Origin: Arthrobacter sp. 18067 | GTDB lineage: Bacteria > Actinomycetota > Actinomycetes > Actinomycetales > Micrococcaceae | Direction: 5' to 3' | DNA length: 64,000 nucleotides | NCBI RefSeq assembly: GCF_902706295.1 | Contig: NZ_CACSJJ010000006.1 | Coordinates: 124,001 to 188,000 of the forward strand | Shown here: positions 35,829 through 44,822 of the stretch, piece by piece | Layout of the letters: every line of letters begins with the position of its first letter | How positions within the stretch are numbered: position 1 is the first letter of the stretch | Notes under the pieces: model-generated | What the model saw: the letters and a program-made list of their open reading frames with translations, nothing else | The model's database searches: none | Told to the model about the DNA's origin: nothing | Position numbers and translations under genes: made by a program

Positions 35829-38073
35829 GCTGGAACTACCCCTCGAGCGGAGAATCGGTAAGCGGTCGGCAGCAGTCATCGAAAAGCACCTGGGTCTCAA
35901 AACCACAGGTGCCCTGCTGAACTACTTTCCGCGCCGTTATCTGAGCCGCGGTGAGCTGACCCCCATCAGCAATCTGCCACTGGATGAAGAAGTCACCCTC
36001 ATCGCACGTGTCCTGTCCAACAGTACGCGCCAGATGCGGGCCCGCCGTGGTTCCATCACGGACGTGGTGGTGACGGACGAGGCTGGAGGCAGCGGCGTTC
36101 CAGGTACTTTGAAAGTCAGCTTCTTCAATGGGTTCCGGGCCAAGGCAGAACTCCTTGCCGGCCGCCGGGCAATGTTCTCTGGCAAGGTAAGCCGCTATGG
36201 CGGTGCGCTGGGCCTGACCAACCCGGACTTCCTGCTGCTGGACGAGGATCCCGGGGCGGAAGGCTCCATGGACCCCGAAAAGCTGGCAGCGATGCCCATC
36301 CCGGTCTATCCGGCAACGGCCAAGGTGACCAGTTGGTCCATCCACAAAGTGATTACTGCCCTGCTCCAGACCATGGACCTTGATGCATTGGAGGATCCAC
36401 TTCCGGCAAGCATCGTCCAGAGGGACAGGTTGCTCAGCGTCGCTGAGGCTTACCGCTTGATCCATTCACCTGAGACCTCCAAGGATTGGCAGCGGGCCCA
36501 GGAGCGCTTTCGGTACCAGGAAGCCCTCGTGCTGCAAACGGCCTTGGCCCGCCGACGCGCCCAGCTTGCGGCGGAGGAAGCCACCGCACGACGACCCAGG
36601 GCGGGTGGGTTGCTCAGCAAGTTTGATCAAAATCTGCCCTTTACGCTGACCGCCGGCCAATCCGCCGTCGGAAAGACCCTTGCTGAAGAACTCGCCCGGG
36701 ACACACCCATGAACCGGCTGCTGCAGGGCGAAGTGGGTTCCGGCAAGACCATCGTTGCTTTGCGCGCCATGTTGCAGGTGGTTGACGCTGGCGGCCAGGC
36801 TGCGCTCCTGGCGCCCACTGAGGTGCTGGCGGCCCAACACTTCCACTCCATCCGCAGGACTTTGGGGTCGTTGGCGGGCGATCATGTTTTCGGGGGCGCA
36901 GGGATGCTCGGCGGGGACTCGTCGCCGGACTCCGTGCAGGTCACACTCTTGACGGGCTCCATGCCCACGGCGGCGCGCAAGCAGGCAATGTTGGACGCTG
37001 CCTCGGGTAATGCCGGAATCGTGATCGGCACCCACGCTTTGCTGAGCGACAAAACGAGCTTCCAGGACCTCGGCTTGATCGTGGTTGATGAACAACACCG
37101 TTTCGGCGTGGAGCAACGTGACGCCCTCCGGGCCAAGGCGCAGCGGCCGCCCCACCTGCTGGTCATGACTGCCACCCCTATTCCGCGCACCGTGGCGATG
37201 ACGGTTTTTGGTGACCTTGAGACCTCCATCCTCGATGAGCTTCCCGCCGGCCGGGCGCCAATTTCCACGCACGTGGTGGGACTGGTGGAGAATCCCGGCT
37301 GGGTGGACCGTATTTGGAAGCGGTCGCGCGAAGAAGTTGAATCAGGCCATCAGGTGTACGTGGTGTGTCCCAAAATTGGAGACGACGACGACGGCGACTT
37401 CAGCCCGGGCGAAGCGGAACCCAGCGACGCCGACCTTGCAGATGAAGGGTCGGCGCGGGAGTTGGCGTCGGTGACGGCCGTCGTCGAAAGCCTGCTGCAG
37501 GAGCCGGCCCTGGCGGGTGTTCCCGTAGCTCCGCTCCATGGCCGGCAGGACGCGCAAGTGAAGTCCGAGACCATGGCATCGTTCGCAGCCAACCAGACCA
37601 AGGTGCTCGTTTCCACCACTGTCATCGAGGTGGGTGTGGATGTCCATAACGCCACCTTGATGGTGATCCTGGACGCCGATCGCTTTGGAATTTCGCAACT
37701 TCACCAGCTCCGCGGCCGGGTGGGCCGTGGAGGACTGCCGGGTACTTGCCTGTTGGTCACCACGCTGGAACCCGGACACCCGAGCCGCCGGCGGCTTGAG
37801 GCAGTTGCCTCGACCACTGACGGCTTTGAACTCTCGCAGGAAGACTTGAAGCTCCGCCGCGAAGGCGACATCCTGGGTGCCTCGCAATCCGGTGGCCGCT
37901 CCACGCTGAAGTTGCTCCGTGTCCTTGACCACGAGGACATCATTGCCCGCGCGCGTACAGATGCACAAAGCCTTGTGGCAGAGGACCCATCCCTGCAGCA
38001 CCAGCCGGCACTCGCTGCGGCAATTGACGAATACTTGAACCCCGAAAAGGAGGCGTTCCTTGAACGCGGTTAG
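35818..38073 (+). CDS. recG: ATP-dependent DNA helicase RecG
   Basis: 751 aa. An N-terminal wedge domain (about 1-180) precedes the helicase core. Walker A is GEVGSGKTIVALRAM, the DEAD-box motif is DEQHRFG, and TATPIPRTVAMTVFGDL and QLRGRVGRGG are the typical RecG motifs. An acidic insertion (GDDDDGDFSPGEAEPSDADL) lies in the second helicase lobe. It remodels stalled forks and Holliday junctions. The start overlaps the DAK2 stop by 11 nt. Confidence 0.97.
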   Translation: MITELELPLERRIGKRSAAVIEKHLGLKTTGALLNYFPRRYLSRGELTPISNLPLDEEVTLIARVLSNSTRQMRARRGSITDVVVTDEAGGSGVPGTLKVSFFNGFRAKAELLAGRRAMFSGKVSRYGGALGLTNPDFLLLDEDPGAEGSMDPEKLAAMPIPVYPATAKVTSWSIHKVITALLQTMDLDALEDPLPASIVQRDRLLSVAEAYRLIHSPETSKDWQRAQERFRYQEALVLQTALARRRAQLAAEEATARRPRAGGLLSKFDQNLPFTLTAGQSAVGKTLAEELARDTPMNRLLQGEVGSGKTIVALRAMLQVVDAGGQAALLAPTEVLAAQHFHSIRRTLGSLAGDHVFGGAGMLGGDSSPDSVQVTLLTGSMPTAARKQAMLDAASGNAGIVIGTHALLSDKTSFQDLGLIVVDEQHRFGVEQRDALRAKAQRPPHLLVMTATPIPRTVAMTVFGDLETSILDELPAGRAPISTHVVGLVENPGWVDRIWKRSREEVESGHQVYVVCPKIGDDDDGDFSPGEAEPSDADLADEGSARELASVTAVVESLLQEPALAGVPVAPLHGRQDAQVKSETMASFAANQTKVLVSTTVIEVGVDVHNATLMVILDADRFGISQLHQLRGRVGRGGLPGTCLLVTTLEPGHPSRRRLEAVASTTDGFELSQEDLKLRREGDILGASQSGGRSTLKLLRVLDHEDIIARARTDAQSLVAEDPSLQHQPALAAAIDEYLNPEKEAFLERG

Positions 38074-38124
38074 ACATCCAAGGGCCGGCCACAGCCGCGT
38101 AGCGTCCATTCATGGCGTGCGCCT

Positions 38125-38691
38125 GTGAGCCGGATTATTGCCGGTGTGGGCGGCGGAAACCCGCTCACCAGCGTCCCCGGAACCGCTACGCGGCCCACCA
38201 CGGACCGGGTCAAGGAAGCGCTGTTTTCCCGTTTGGAATCCTTGGCGGTCATTGACGACGCCCGGGTCCTGGACCTCTATGCGGGCTCTGGTGCCTTGGG
38301 GATTGAAAGCGCCAGCCGGGGTGCCCGCACCGTGGATCTCGTGGAGTTCGATGCCAAAGCAAGCGACGTGTGCCAGCGCAATGCGGACTTGGTCAACCAG
38401 CTTTTGGACGTCAGGAAGGTCTCGGTCCACCGCTCCAAGGTGGAGTCCTTCCTGGAACGCGCGGGGGACACTGACGTGTGGGATCTTGTCTTCCTTGATC
38501 CGCCCTACCCCCTGGAGGAACCAGCCTTGAGTGCGGTGCTCGCAAAATTGGCGCCCCACATGGATGAGGGCGCTGTCATTGTGGTGGAACGAAGTTCACG
38601 GAGCCCTGAACCAGCGTGGCCTGAGTCCTTGGAATGCTTCGCGGACAAGAAGTATGGCGAGACCAAACTCTGGTTCGCTGAACCGGCCTGA
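38125..38691 (+). CDS. rsmD: 16S rRNA (guanine(966)-N2)-methyltransferase
   Basis: 188 aa, GTG start. The family opening is MSRIIAGVGGGNPL, the SAM site is VLDLYAGSGALGIESASRG, and the catalytic motif is LVFLDPPYPLEEP (DPPY). RsmD modifies G966 of 16S rRNA. It lies between recG and coaD as in most Gram-positives, although here two minus-strand genes are inserted before coaD. Confidence 0.95.
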   Translation: MSRIIAGVGGGNPLTSVPGTATRPTTDRVKEALFSRLESLAVIDDARVLDLYAGSGALGIESASRGARTVDLVEFDAKASDVCQRNADLVNQLLDVRKVSVHRSKVESFLERAGDTDVWDLVFLDPPYPLEEPALSAVLAKLAPHMDEGAVIVVERSSRSPEPAWPESLECFADKKYGETKLWFAEPA

Positions 38692-38709
38692 CAGGACGAA
38701 GCCGCCCCG

Positions 38710-39504
38710 CTAGCCGGTTATCCGGTCCAGGTCGATGCCGGTGAGGACGGTGGCTGGATGCGGACCCCGCGCCAGAAGCTCCGTTGTCCACTCCGGTGAC
38801 CATGGCCCGCGGGTGCCTACCAGGATGATGTTGCCCGGGTAACGGCCTGCGAACATTCCCGTTTCAGCGAAGGCGGCGACGTCAGGCATGGCTTTGCGCA
38901 TGGCTGCCACCTGGCTGCGTACCAGTGTCAGCGCAGGTTCATCGCCGACGTTGATGATCAACACCCCGTGGGGCTGCAGCCGCGCCGCGGCTTCTTCGTA
39001 GAACTCCTTGCAGGCAATGTGGGCCGGGGCATCAGGCCCGGAGAAGATATCGAGAATCACGACGTCGAACCGCACCTGGACGGGAAGCTCCGCCAAGGCA
39101 TCGCGTGCGTCGCCGATGTGGTTGTGCAGTGTGGTGCCCGCAGGCATGGGCAGCTTTTGGAGCACGAAGTCCAGGAGCTCGCGTTCGAGTTCAACCGCGT
39201 ACTGTTCAGAACCCGGGCGAGTGGCCTCGATGTAGCGGGCAAGAGTGAGCGCGCCTGCGCCCAAATGCAGGGCTGTGATGGGTGTTGCTGGTTCAGCGGC
39301 CAGGTCCACCACATGGCCGATTCTCCGCAGGTACTCGTAGAAGATCTCAGTTGGTTCCGCGAGATTCACGTGTGATTGCTCGGCGCCGCCGATGCTGAGG
39401 ACGAAGCTGCCCTCAATGAGGGAGTCAGGTTCGATGGTGGCGTGCTGCCCCGTTGTGCGGAGGAAGCGCGTGGCGTAGTGCTGGCCGGAGCCTGTGGGAT
39501 TCAG
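38710..39504 (-). CDS. Spermidine-synthase-like methyltransferase-fold protein
   Basis: The first ATG/GTG/TTG in frame is GTG 39369 (219 aa), but coding sequence of family character continues upstream without a stop, including SGQHYATRFLRTTG, LIEGSFVLSIGGAEQSHV and then NLAEPTEIFYEYLRR. The only plausible start is CTG at 39504-39502, overlapping the aminotransferase stop as CTGA, giving 264 aa. The SAM-like binding site is ALHLGAGALTLARYI and the acidic end of the site is IGDARDAL. Polyamine synthesis is not assured; many actinobacterial relatives have no known substrate. Confidence 0.7.
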   Translation of the reverse strand: MNPTGSGQHYATRFLRTTGQHATIEPDSLIEGSFVLSIGGAEQSHVNLAEPTEIFYEYLRRIGHVVDLAAEPATPITALHLGAGALTLARYIEATRPGSEQYAVELERELLDFVLQKLPMPAGTTLHNHIGDARDALAELPVQVRFDVVILDIFSGPDAPAHIACKEFYEEAAARLQPHGVLIINVGDEPALTLVRSQVAAMRKAMPDVAAFAETGMFAGRYPGNIILVGTRGPWSPEWTTELLARGPHPATVLTGIDLDRITG

Positions 39505-40766
39505 AGCCGGTCCTTGAGCGTGGCCAGGCGGCTGGCAGCTTCTTCCAGGACATCAGTCTTCTTGCAGAAGGCAAACCGGAGCAAACTCCGCGTCCGCTCA
39601 GCTCCTTCCGGGTGGCAGAAAACGGGAACGGGAATGGCTGCCACGCCAACGAGTCCGGGGAGGCGTCGTGCAAGGTCCACGGAATCGCGGATGCCCAGCG
39701 GCGCTGTGTCCACGTTGATGAAGTAGGTGCCGCTGGGGGTGTAGACGTCGAACCCTGCTGCGCGCAGCCCTTCGGCCAGGATGTCGCGTTTGTGTTGGAG
39801 CGTCGTGGCGATGCCTGTGTAGAACTCATCGGGAAGGCCGAGGCCAACGGCAATGGCACTCTGGAAGGGTGTACCGGAGCTGTAGGTCAGGAATTGCTTC
39901 ACGGTCCGCACAGCTGATACCAGGTGTTCGGGTCCGCTGAGCCAGCCTATTTTCCAGCCCGTGAAGGAGAAGGTCTTTCCGGCGGAGGAGATGGTGATGG
40001 TCCGCTCCGCTGCTCCTGGCAGGGAGGTAATCGGGATGTGGGCCACGCCAAAGGTCAGGTGCTCGTAGACTTCATCGCTGACAATGATGGCGTCGTATTT
40101 GGCGGCAAGTTCCACGATCCTTGACAGGACGCTTTCGGGGAAAACGGCGCCTGTGGGGTTATGCGGATTGTTCAGCAAGACGATTTTGGTGCGGCTGCTG
40201 AAGGCATTTTCAAGTGCCGGCAGATCGGGAAGGAAGTCCGGGGCCAGAAGGGGAGCGGTGACGTGGGTGGCGCCTGCCATGCCGATGATGGCCCCGTAGG
40301 AGTCGTAGAAGGGTTCAAAGGTCAGTACTTCGTCGCCGGGCTGGACGAAGGCAAGCAGAGTGGCGGCGATCGCTTCTGTCGCGCCGGTGGTGACCAGGAC
40401 TTCAGTGTCCGGATCCGGGGCCAGCCCGTAGAAGCGCTGCTGGTGTGCCGCGATGGCTTCCCTGAGGGCGGGAACGCCTTTGCCCGGTGCGTATTGGTTT
40501 GCTCCCGATTCGATGGCAGTCTGGGCAGCCGCCTTGATCTCGGCGGGTCCGTCTTCATCAGGGAAACCTTGGCCGAGGTTGATGGCGCCGGTGGAGAGTG
40601 CCAGCGTGGTCATCTCTTCGAAGATGGTCACTCCCAGCCCTCCCTCGGGCGAGAGCAGGTTGGCTCCGATGGCGGCCCGTTGCCACGGTGCTGCGCCGGT
40701 GTCCGGGGTGGTGCCGGCGCTGATATCTAGGGAGGGGCTGCTGCCTGCGGATGCCATGTCAGCCAT
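39501..40766 (-). CDS. PLP-dependent aminotransferase, class I/II
   Basis: 421 aa. The PLP-binding lysine is in TISSAGKTFSFTGWKIGW (fold type I) and the aspartate and tyrosine region is IVSDEVYEHLTFG. The N-terminal INLGQGFPDEDGP is typical of kynurenine/glutamine and succinyldiaminopimelate transaminases; DapC is possible but not provable. A second in-frame ATG at 40757 may be the start. It is divergent from coaD with 35 bp between. Confidence 0.9.
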   Translation of the reverse strand: MADMASAGSSPSLDISAGTTPDTGAAPWQRAAIGANLLSPEGGLGVTIFEEMTTLALSTGAINLGQGFPDEDGPAEIKAAAQTAIESGANQYAPGKGVPALREAIAAHQQRFYGLAPDPDTEVLVTTGATEAIAATLLAFVQPGDEVLTFEPFYDSYGAIIGMAGATHVTAPLLAPDFLPDLPALENAFSSRTKIVLLNNPHNPTGAVFPESVLSRIVELAAKYDAIIVSDEVYEHLTFGVAHIPITSLPGAAERTITISSAGKTFSFTGWKIGWLSGPEHLVSAVRTVKQFLTYSSGTPFQSAIAVGLGLPDEFYTGIATTLQHKRDILAEGLRAAGFDVYTPSGTYFINVDTAPLGIRDSVDLARRLPGLVGVAAIPVPVFCHPEGAERTRSLLRFAFCKKTDVLEEAASRLATLKDRL

Positions 40767-40801
40767 GGTATCCCGGTGAAGCTATGGGGTAGGTTCGTCT
40801 C

Positions 40802-41302
40802 ATGAGACGCGCGGTTTGCCCTGGATCCTTTGACCCTATCCACAACGGACATCTCGAAGTCATTGCGCGGGCCGCGGGCTTGTTCGACGAAGTCATTGTG
40901 GCCGTGTCCACCAATTACGCCAAGAAGTACCGGTTCAGCCTCGAAGACCGGATGGAGATGGCCCGCGAAACGCTGGCATCGCTTCGAGGGATAATCGTCG
41001 AGCCGATGGGTGAAGGACTGTTGGCGGAATACTGCCGTCACAGGGGCATCTCGGCCATCGTCAAAGGCCTCCGTTCGTCCTCTGACTTCGACTACGAATT
41101 GCCGATGGCCACGATGAACCGCCAGCTGGCCGGAGTGGAGACAGTGTTCCTCCCGGCGGAAGCACACTACGTCCACCTGTCCTCCACGCTCATCAAAGAG
41201 GTCAACGTGCTGGGAGGGGATATCTCTGATTTTGTCCCCAAATCCGTGCTTAAGCGGCTGCTCGCGGGCGAGCCTGCAACGGAACACCCGCGCAAAGGGT
41301 AG
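40802..41302 (+). CDS. coaD: Phosphopantetheine adenylyltransferase
   Basis: 166 aa. The nucleotidyltransferase motif is CPGSFDPIHNGHLEVI (HxGH) near residue 16, and the ISSTxxR-type C-terminal motif is LSSTLIKEV. It transfers AMP to 4'-phosphopantetheine in coenzyme A synthesis. TAGGTT (40790-40795) lies 6 nt before the ATG, so it is likely leaderless. Confidence 0.97.
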   Translation: MRRAVCPGSFDPIHNGHLEVIARAAGLFDEVIVAVSTNYAKKYRFSLEDRMEMARETLASLRGIIVEPMGEGLLAEYCRHRGISAIVKGLRSSSDFDYELPMATMNRQLAGVETVFLPAEAHYVHLSSTLIKEVNVLGGDISDFVPKSVLKRLLAGEPATEHPRKG

Positions 41303-41380
41303 TCTTGATGGGTACCTCGCGCCCTTATGCGGAGTGCCCCAAGCTGAAACCACGTGCATTTGCGCGCGCCCGGCGTCGGT

Positions 41381-41410
41381 TTGAGTCCTCAAGCGTGATC
41401 AGGCTAAGAT
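41381..41410 (+). promoter_or_regulatory. Promoter of the DUF177-rpmF-rnc operon
   Basis: TTGAGT (41381-41386) and TAAGAT (41405-41410) are 18 bp apart. Predicted initiation near 41417 gives a leader of about 27 nt containing AGGAG. Confidence 0.65.
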
Positions 41411-41443
41411 GGTACGTCGGTCATATGTTCTACAGGAGTTCTC

Positions 41444-41995
41444 ATTAAGCGAGATGCAAGTTCGCCCTTGGCGCTGGTAGTCAAGGACCTTGGACGTAGT
41501 CCAGGGACCATGCGGACACTCAACGAGCATGTACCTGCGCCAAGTGACCTTGGTGTGGCGCTCATTGGCGTAAAGGAAGGCTCGGATGTCGAGCTGGATC
41601 TTCGTCTTGAGGCCGTACACGAAGGAATTCTGGTATCCGGAACCGTAGACGTCGAAGTAACTGGCGAATGCGGTCGATGCCTGGATCCCCTTGCGTATGA
41701 CCTTGAGGTCAATGTGCAAGAACTTTTCTTCTACGAAGGCTTTGAGCTTTCGGGCGAAGAAGACGATGAAGAGCAACGTCGAGTCGAGTACGATCTAATC
41801 GATCTTGAGCCGGTGTTGCGGGACGCAGTTGTCACTATGCTGCCGTTCCAGCCGGTGTGCCGGGAAGACTGCCAGGGTCTGTGTTCCGAATGCGGAGCGC
41901 GCCTGGAAGACGAGCCGGGGCACCACCACGAGGTCATTGACCCTCGCTGGGCTGCCCTAGCTGATCTGGCTAAGACTGACCGGCAAACCGATTAG
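41444..41995 (+). CDS. DUF177 (YceD-like) 23S rRNA accumulation protein
   Basis: 183 aa if translation begins at ATT 41444. An AGGAG SD (41434-41438) lies 5 nt before the ATT, and residues IKRDASSPLALVVKDLGRSP fit the family. The first canonical start, TTG 41468, has no SD and would give 175 aa. Metal-like cysteine pairs occur in GECGRCLDPL and VCREDCQGLCSECGARL. YceD-family proteins support ribosome assembly and precede rpmF in most bacteria, as here. The start codon is uncertain; the product is clear. Confidence 0.88.
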   Translation: MKRDASSPLALVVKDLGRSPGTMRTLNEHVPAPSDLGVALIGVKEGSDVELDLRLEAVHEGILVSGTVDVEVTGECGRCLDPLAYDLEVNVQELFFYEGFELSGEEDDEEQRRVEYDLIDLEPVLRDAVVTMLPFQPVCREDCQGLCSECGARLEDEPGHHHEVIDPRWAALADLAKTDRQTD

Positions 41996-42028
41996 TAAGT
42001 GTTCGTCTAAGAGAGAAATGAGATAGCC

Positions 42029-42232
42029 GTGGCTGTTCCCAAGCGGAAAATGTCTCGCGCAAATACACGCGCCCGCCGTGCCCAGTGGAAGGCAACTGCC
42101 CCCAACTTGGTCAAGACCATCGAAAACGGTCAGGTTACCTACAGCCTGCCGCACCAGGCAAAGGTCGTTACTGACTCTGCCGGCACCGCGCTGTTCCTTG
42201 AATACAAGGGCCGCAAGGTCGCAGACGCCTAA
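42029..42232 (+). CDS. rpmF: 50S ribosomal protein L32
   Basis: 67 aa. GTG start; the protein begins [20 protein letters not shown], the L32 signature. The zinc-ribbon cysteines of other L32 proteins are absent here, as in the Cys-free form. It is 33 nt after the DUF177 gene and 23 nt before rnc, one operon. Confidence 0.97.
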   Translation: MAVPKRKMSRANTRARRAQWKATAPNLVKTIENGQVTYSLPHQAKVVTDSAGTALFLEYKGRKVADA

Positions 42233-42255
42233 TCTGCCGTACAGGCTGACTAAGG

Positions 42256-42966
42256 ATGTCTTCAACTGAAGAGCTTCTGAAGCGTCTCGGTGTCTCGATT
42301 GACACCGAGACGCTTCGTCTTGCTCTGACACATCGCTCATACGCGTATGAGAATGGCGGGATTCCCACCAACGAGCGCCTCGAGTTCCTCGGCGACTCAA
42401 TCCTGGGATTCTCCGTCACCGATTCTCTCTACCGTGAGAACCCCACGCTGCCCGAAGGTGAGCTCGCCAAGCGGCGCTCCGCCGTCGTCAGCACGCGTGC
42501 GCTGGCCGGGATCGGCCGCGAAATCGGCGTTGGCGAGTTCATCTATCTCGGGCAAGGCGAGAAGCTGACCGACGGTAAGAACAAAGCCTCCATCCTGGCC
42601 GACACCATGGAAGCCTTGATCGGCGCCACGTACCTGTCGAACGACATGGAAACCGCACGCCAATTGGTCATGCGCCTGGTGGGTCCGCTCCTCAAGGACG
42701 CCGGCGCCCTTGGCGCAGGGACCGACTGGAAGACGAGCATCCAGGAACTCACTGCCAGCCGGCAACTTGGTGCCATCCACTACGCAGTGGAAGGTTCGGG
42801 GCCGGACCATGCCCGCACTTTTGAGGCAGTACTGAACATCGGCGGCACTCCTTACGGCCGCGGTTCAGGCCATTCCAAAAAGGAAGCGGAACAGGAAGCA
42901 GCCGCTGATGCCTGGCGCGCCTTGACCGCCTTGGACCCGACGCCTGCCGGTCCTGCGTCTGCCTGA
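42256..42966 (+). CDS. rnc: Ribonuclease III
   Basis: 236 aa. The catalytic signature [13 protein letters not shown] (near residue 38) and the second acidic cluster [14 protein letters not shown] are present, followed by a double-stranded-RNA-binding domain (about 160-225) ending [18 protein letters not shown]. It processes rRNA and cleaves structured mRNAs. A perfect 16-bp hairpin lies in codons 8-21, a likely self-cleavage site for autoregulation. It overlaps no neighbour; mutM starts 6 nt after the stop. Confidence 0.97.
   Translation: MSSTEELLKRLGVSIDTETLRLALTHRSYAYENGGIPTNERLEFLGDSILGFSVTDSLYRENPTLPEGELAKRRSAVVSTRALAGIGREIGVGEFIYLGQGEKLTDGKNKASILADTMEALIGATYLSNDMETARQLVMRLVGPLLKDAGALGAGTDWKTSIQELTASRQLGAIHYAVEGSGPDHARTFEAVLNIGGTPYGRGSGHSKKEAEQEAAADAWRALTALDPTPAGPASA
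42279..42316 (+). promoter_or_regulatory. Perfect 16-bp hairpin within the rnc coding sequence
   Basis: GAAGCGTCTCGGTGTC (42279-42294) is exactly complementary to GACACCGAGACGCTTC (42301-42316), with a 6-nt loop. It lies 23 nt after the first base of the rnc start codon. In the mRNA it is a double helix long enough to be a substrate for RNase III itself. Confidence 0.7.
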
Positions 42967-42972
42967 ACACCC

Positions 42973-43932
42973 ATGCCTGAGCTTCCCGAAGTAGAGGTAG
43001 TGCGTCGCGGCCTCGCCCGTTGGGTCCGTGGACGTTCCATCACCGGCGTCGAGGTCATCGATCCACGCTCCATCCGACGACATGCCCTCGGCACGGAAGA
43101 CTTCATCGGGAACCTTGAGCACGCCACTGTGCTGGACGTCGTTCGCCGGGGAAAGTTCCTTTGGATGCCCCTGGCCATGAACACTCCGCACGATGCCACA
43201 CCCGAAGACCTCCCCAAAGTGGCGCTGATGGCGCATCTGGGAATGAGCGGCCAACTGCTGATGCAGGACCCGGCCGTACCGGACGAAAAGCACCTCAAGG
43301 TCAGGATCAAGCTCAGCCCGGTGGAAAGCATGCCGGAGCAGTTGCGGTTCGTGGATCAAAGGATTTTTGGCGGCCTGTTCGTGACGGCACTGGTACCGAC
43401 GTCCGACGGCGGCCCCGGCGGCTTGGGCGAAACGCCCTTGCCCGAGATCGCGGAAGAAGCATCCCACATTGCCCGGGATCCGCTTGACCCGTACTTTTCG
43501 TTCGACGCGTTCTATCGAAAGATCAAGAACCGCAAAACAGGCATCAAGAGGGCGCTGCTGGACCAGTCCGTCATATCGGGCATTGGCAACATATATGCCG
43601 ATGAAGCTTTGTGGCGCGCCCGCCTCCACTACGCCAGGGCAACGGACACGATGCGCCGTGCCGATGCCGAGCGGCTGGTAGAGGCCGTGAAGGACGTGAT
43701 GAACGCCGCGTTGGCTGCAGGCGGGACAAGTTTCGATTCCCTCTATGTCAATGTCAACGGCGATTCCGGTTACTTCGCCCGGTCGCTCAATGCCTATGGG
43801 CGTGCTGGCGAATTGTGCGGCCGCTGCGAGGCAATCGGCCTGCACAGCATCATGAAGAGGGAACAGTTCATGAACCGTTCCTCCTATACTTGCCCGGTGT
43901 GCCAACCCCGACCACGGAACGGACGTTGGTAG
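42973..43932 (+). CDS. mutM: Formamidopyrimidine-DNA glycosylase
   Basis: 319 aa. It starts [17 protein letters not shown], with the catalytic proline at position 2 (after Met removal) and glutamate 3. The H2TH region is [20 protein letters not shown]. The C-terminal zinc finger has two cysteine pairs, in LCGRCEAIG and YTCPVCQ. The protein is about 30 residues longer than many homologues because of inserted loops near residues 70 and 160. It removes oxidised purines such as 8-oxoguanine. Confidence 0.97.
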   Translation: MPELPEVEVVRRGLARWVRGRSITGVEVIDPRSIRRHALGTEDFIGNLEHATVLDVVRRGKFLWMPLAMNTPHDATPEDLPKVALMAHLGMSGQLLMQDPAVPDEKHLKVRIKLSPVESMPEQLRFVDQRIFGGLFVTALVPTSDGGPGGLGETPLPEIAEEASHIARDPLDPYFSFDAFYRKIKNRKTGIKRALLDQSVISGIGNIYADEALWRARLHYARATDTMRRADAERLVEAVKDVMNAALAAGGTSFDSLYVNVNGDSGYFARSLNAYGRAGELCGRCEAIGLHSIMKREQFMNRSSYTCPVCQPRPRNGRW

Positions 43933-44018
43933 CGCCAAAACTGTTCCGGAATCGGGATCACAATGGCAGACTGTCCCCATGAACAGCTTGGCGCTTCGAA
44001 TCGCCATCGCAAAGGTCA

Positions 44019-44049
44019 ACGCCACCACAATGTGGGTGGCGTCATTTCT
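44019..44049 (+). terminator. Terminator-like hairpin after mutM
   Basis: ACGCCACC (44019-44026) and GGTGGCGT (44035-44042) form an 8-bp stem with an 8-nt loop; CATTTCT follows. It may end the DUF177-rpmF-rnc-mutM unit. Confidence 0.5.
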
Positions 44050-44106
44050 ACCTGCAGCCGTTTTTGAATCCAGGGGCAACCGACCTCTTCGCAGCCCAGG
44101 TATGCC

Positions 44107-44814
44107 ATGATGGCGCGGCGGCTCGTCATAGCTGGTCTTTGCCTTGCTGTGCTGATCGCCGCCGTGGCCATTGTGCTCGACCAAATGGCAAAGCCAGGAT
44201 CCACATCCGCGCAGAGCCCGTCGTCGTCCAGTTCAAGCCCCGGCGTTGGTGGTAGTTCCACCGGTGCCGGCACGCCCACGCCCGGAAGTACGGCGTCGGA
44301 CGTTGCGAACAGCGGAACCGAGGGCAGCGGCAGCGGGAGCGGCGGCACCGAAGGTAATGCCGGCGCGCCCACCCCAAAGCCCCTCGAGGTCCTGCCGCCA
44401 GTAACCGCTACTCCTACTGGATTGCCCGAACCGACCACGCCGGAACCTCTTATTACCGGGGCGCTCCCGGCACCTGGCAGCGCGGACGGTGTACTGGTGG
44501 ACGGTTGGCCGGATGGAGTCCTTTCGCTGCCATCCGGGACCACCATCGGGTCCACGTCTGTTTCAACATCCGGCAACATCCTCCAACTGACAGCGGACGG
44601 CATCATTGCCAAGCCGCGGGCCGAGGTCCTGGATTCCTTCCGCCAATCGCTGGTCTCCCACGGCTTCTGGTCCGAGGAAGCCCCGGCGACGGACGGTGCC
44701 GTGGCCGCACGCTTCGTCAGAGGCACAGACACGGTGACTGTTTCTGTGTCGACGACGGGGACAGGAAGCTCACGCTTCCAGCTGTTGGGCAGCCTGCACA
44801 CAACGGCGGAGTAG
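44107..44814 (+). CDS. Membrane-anchored secreted protein of unknown function
   Basis: 235 aa. One N-terminal membrane segment (RLVIAGLCLAVLIAAVAIVL) is followed by a Ser/Gly/Thr/Pro-rich linker (about 30-110) and a compact C-terminal domain of about 120 residues. I do not recognise the domain. ATG 44107 is chosen; ATG 44110 and an ATG a few codons upstream are also possible. It is 8 nt before the MFS gene and probably belongs with it and the following propeller-like gene. It is outward-facing by the positive-inside rule (MMARR before the membrane helix). Confidence 0.75.
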   Translation: MMARRLVIAGLCLAVLIAAVAIVLDQMAKPGSTSAQSPSSSSSSPGVGGSSTGAGTPTPGSTASDVANSGTEGSGSGSGGTEGNAGAPTPKPLEVLPPVTATPTGLPEPTTPEPLITGALPAPGSADGVLVDGWPDGVLSLPSGTTIGSTSVSTSGNILQLTADGIIAKPRAEVLDSFRQSLVSHGFWSEEAPATDGAVAARFVRGTDTVTVSVSTTGTGSSRFQLLGSLHTTAE

Positions 44815-44822
44815 GGGAATCC

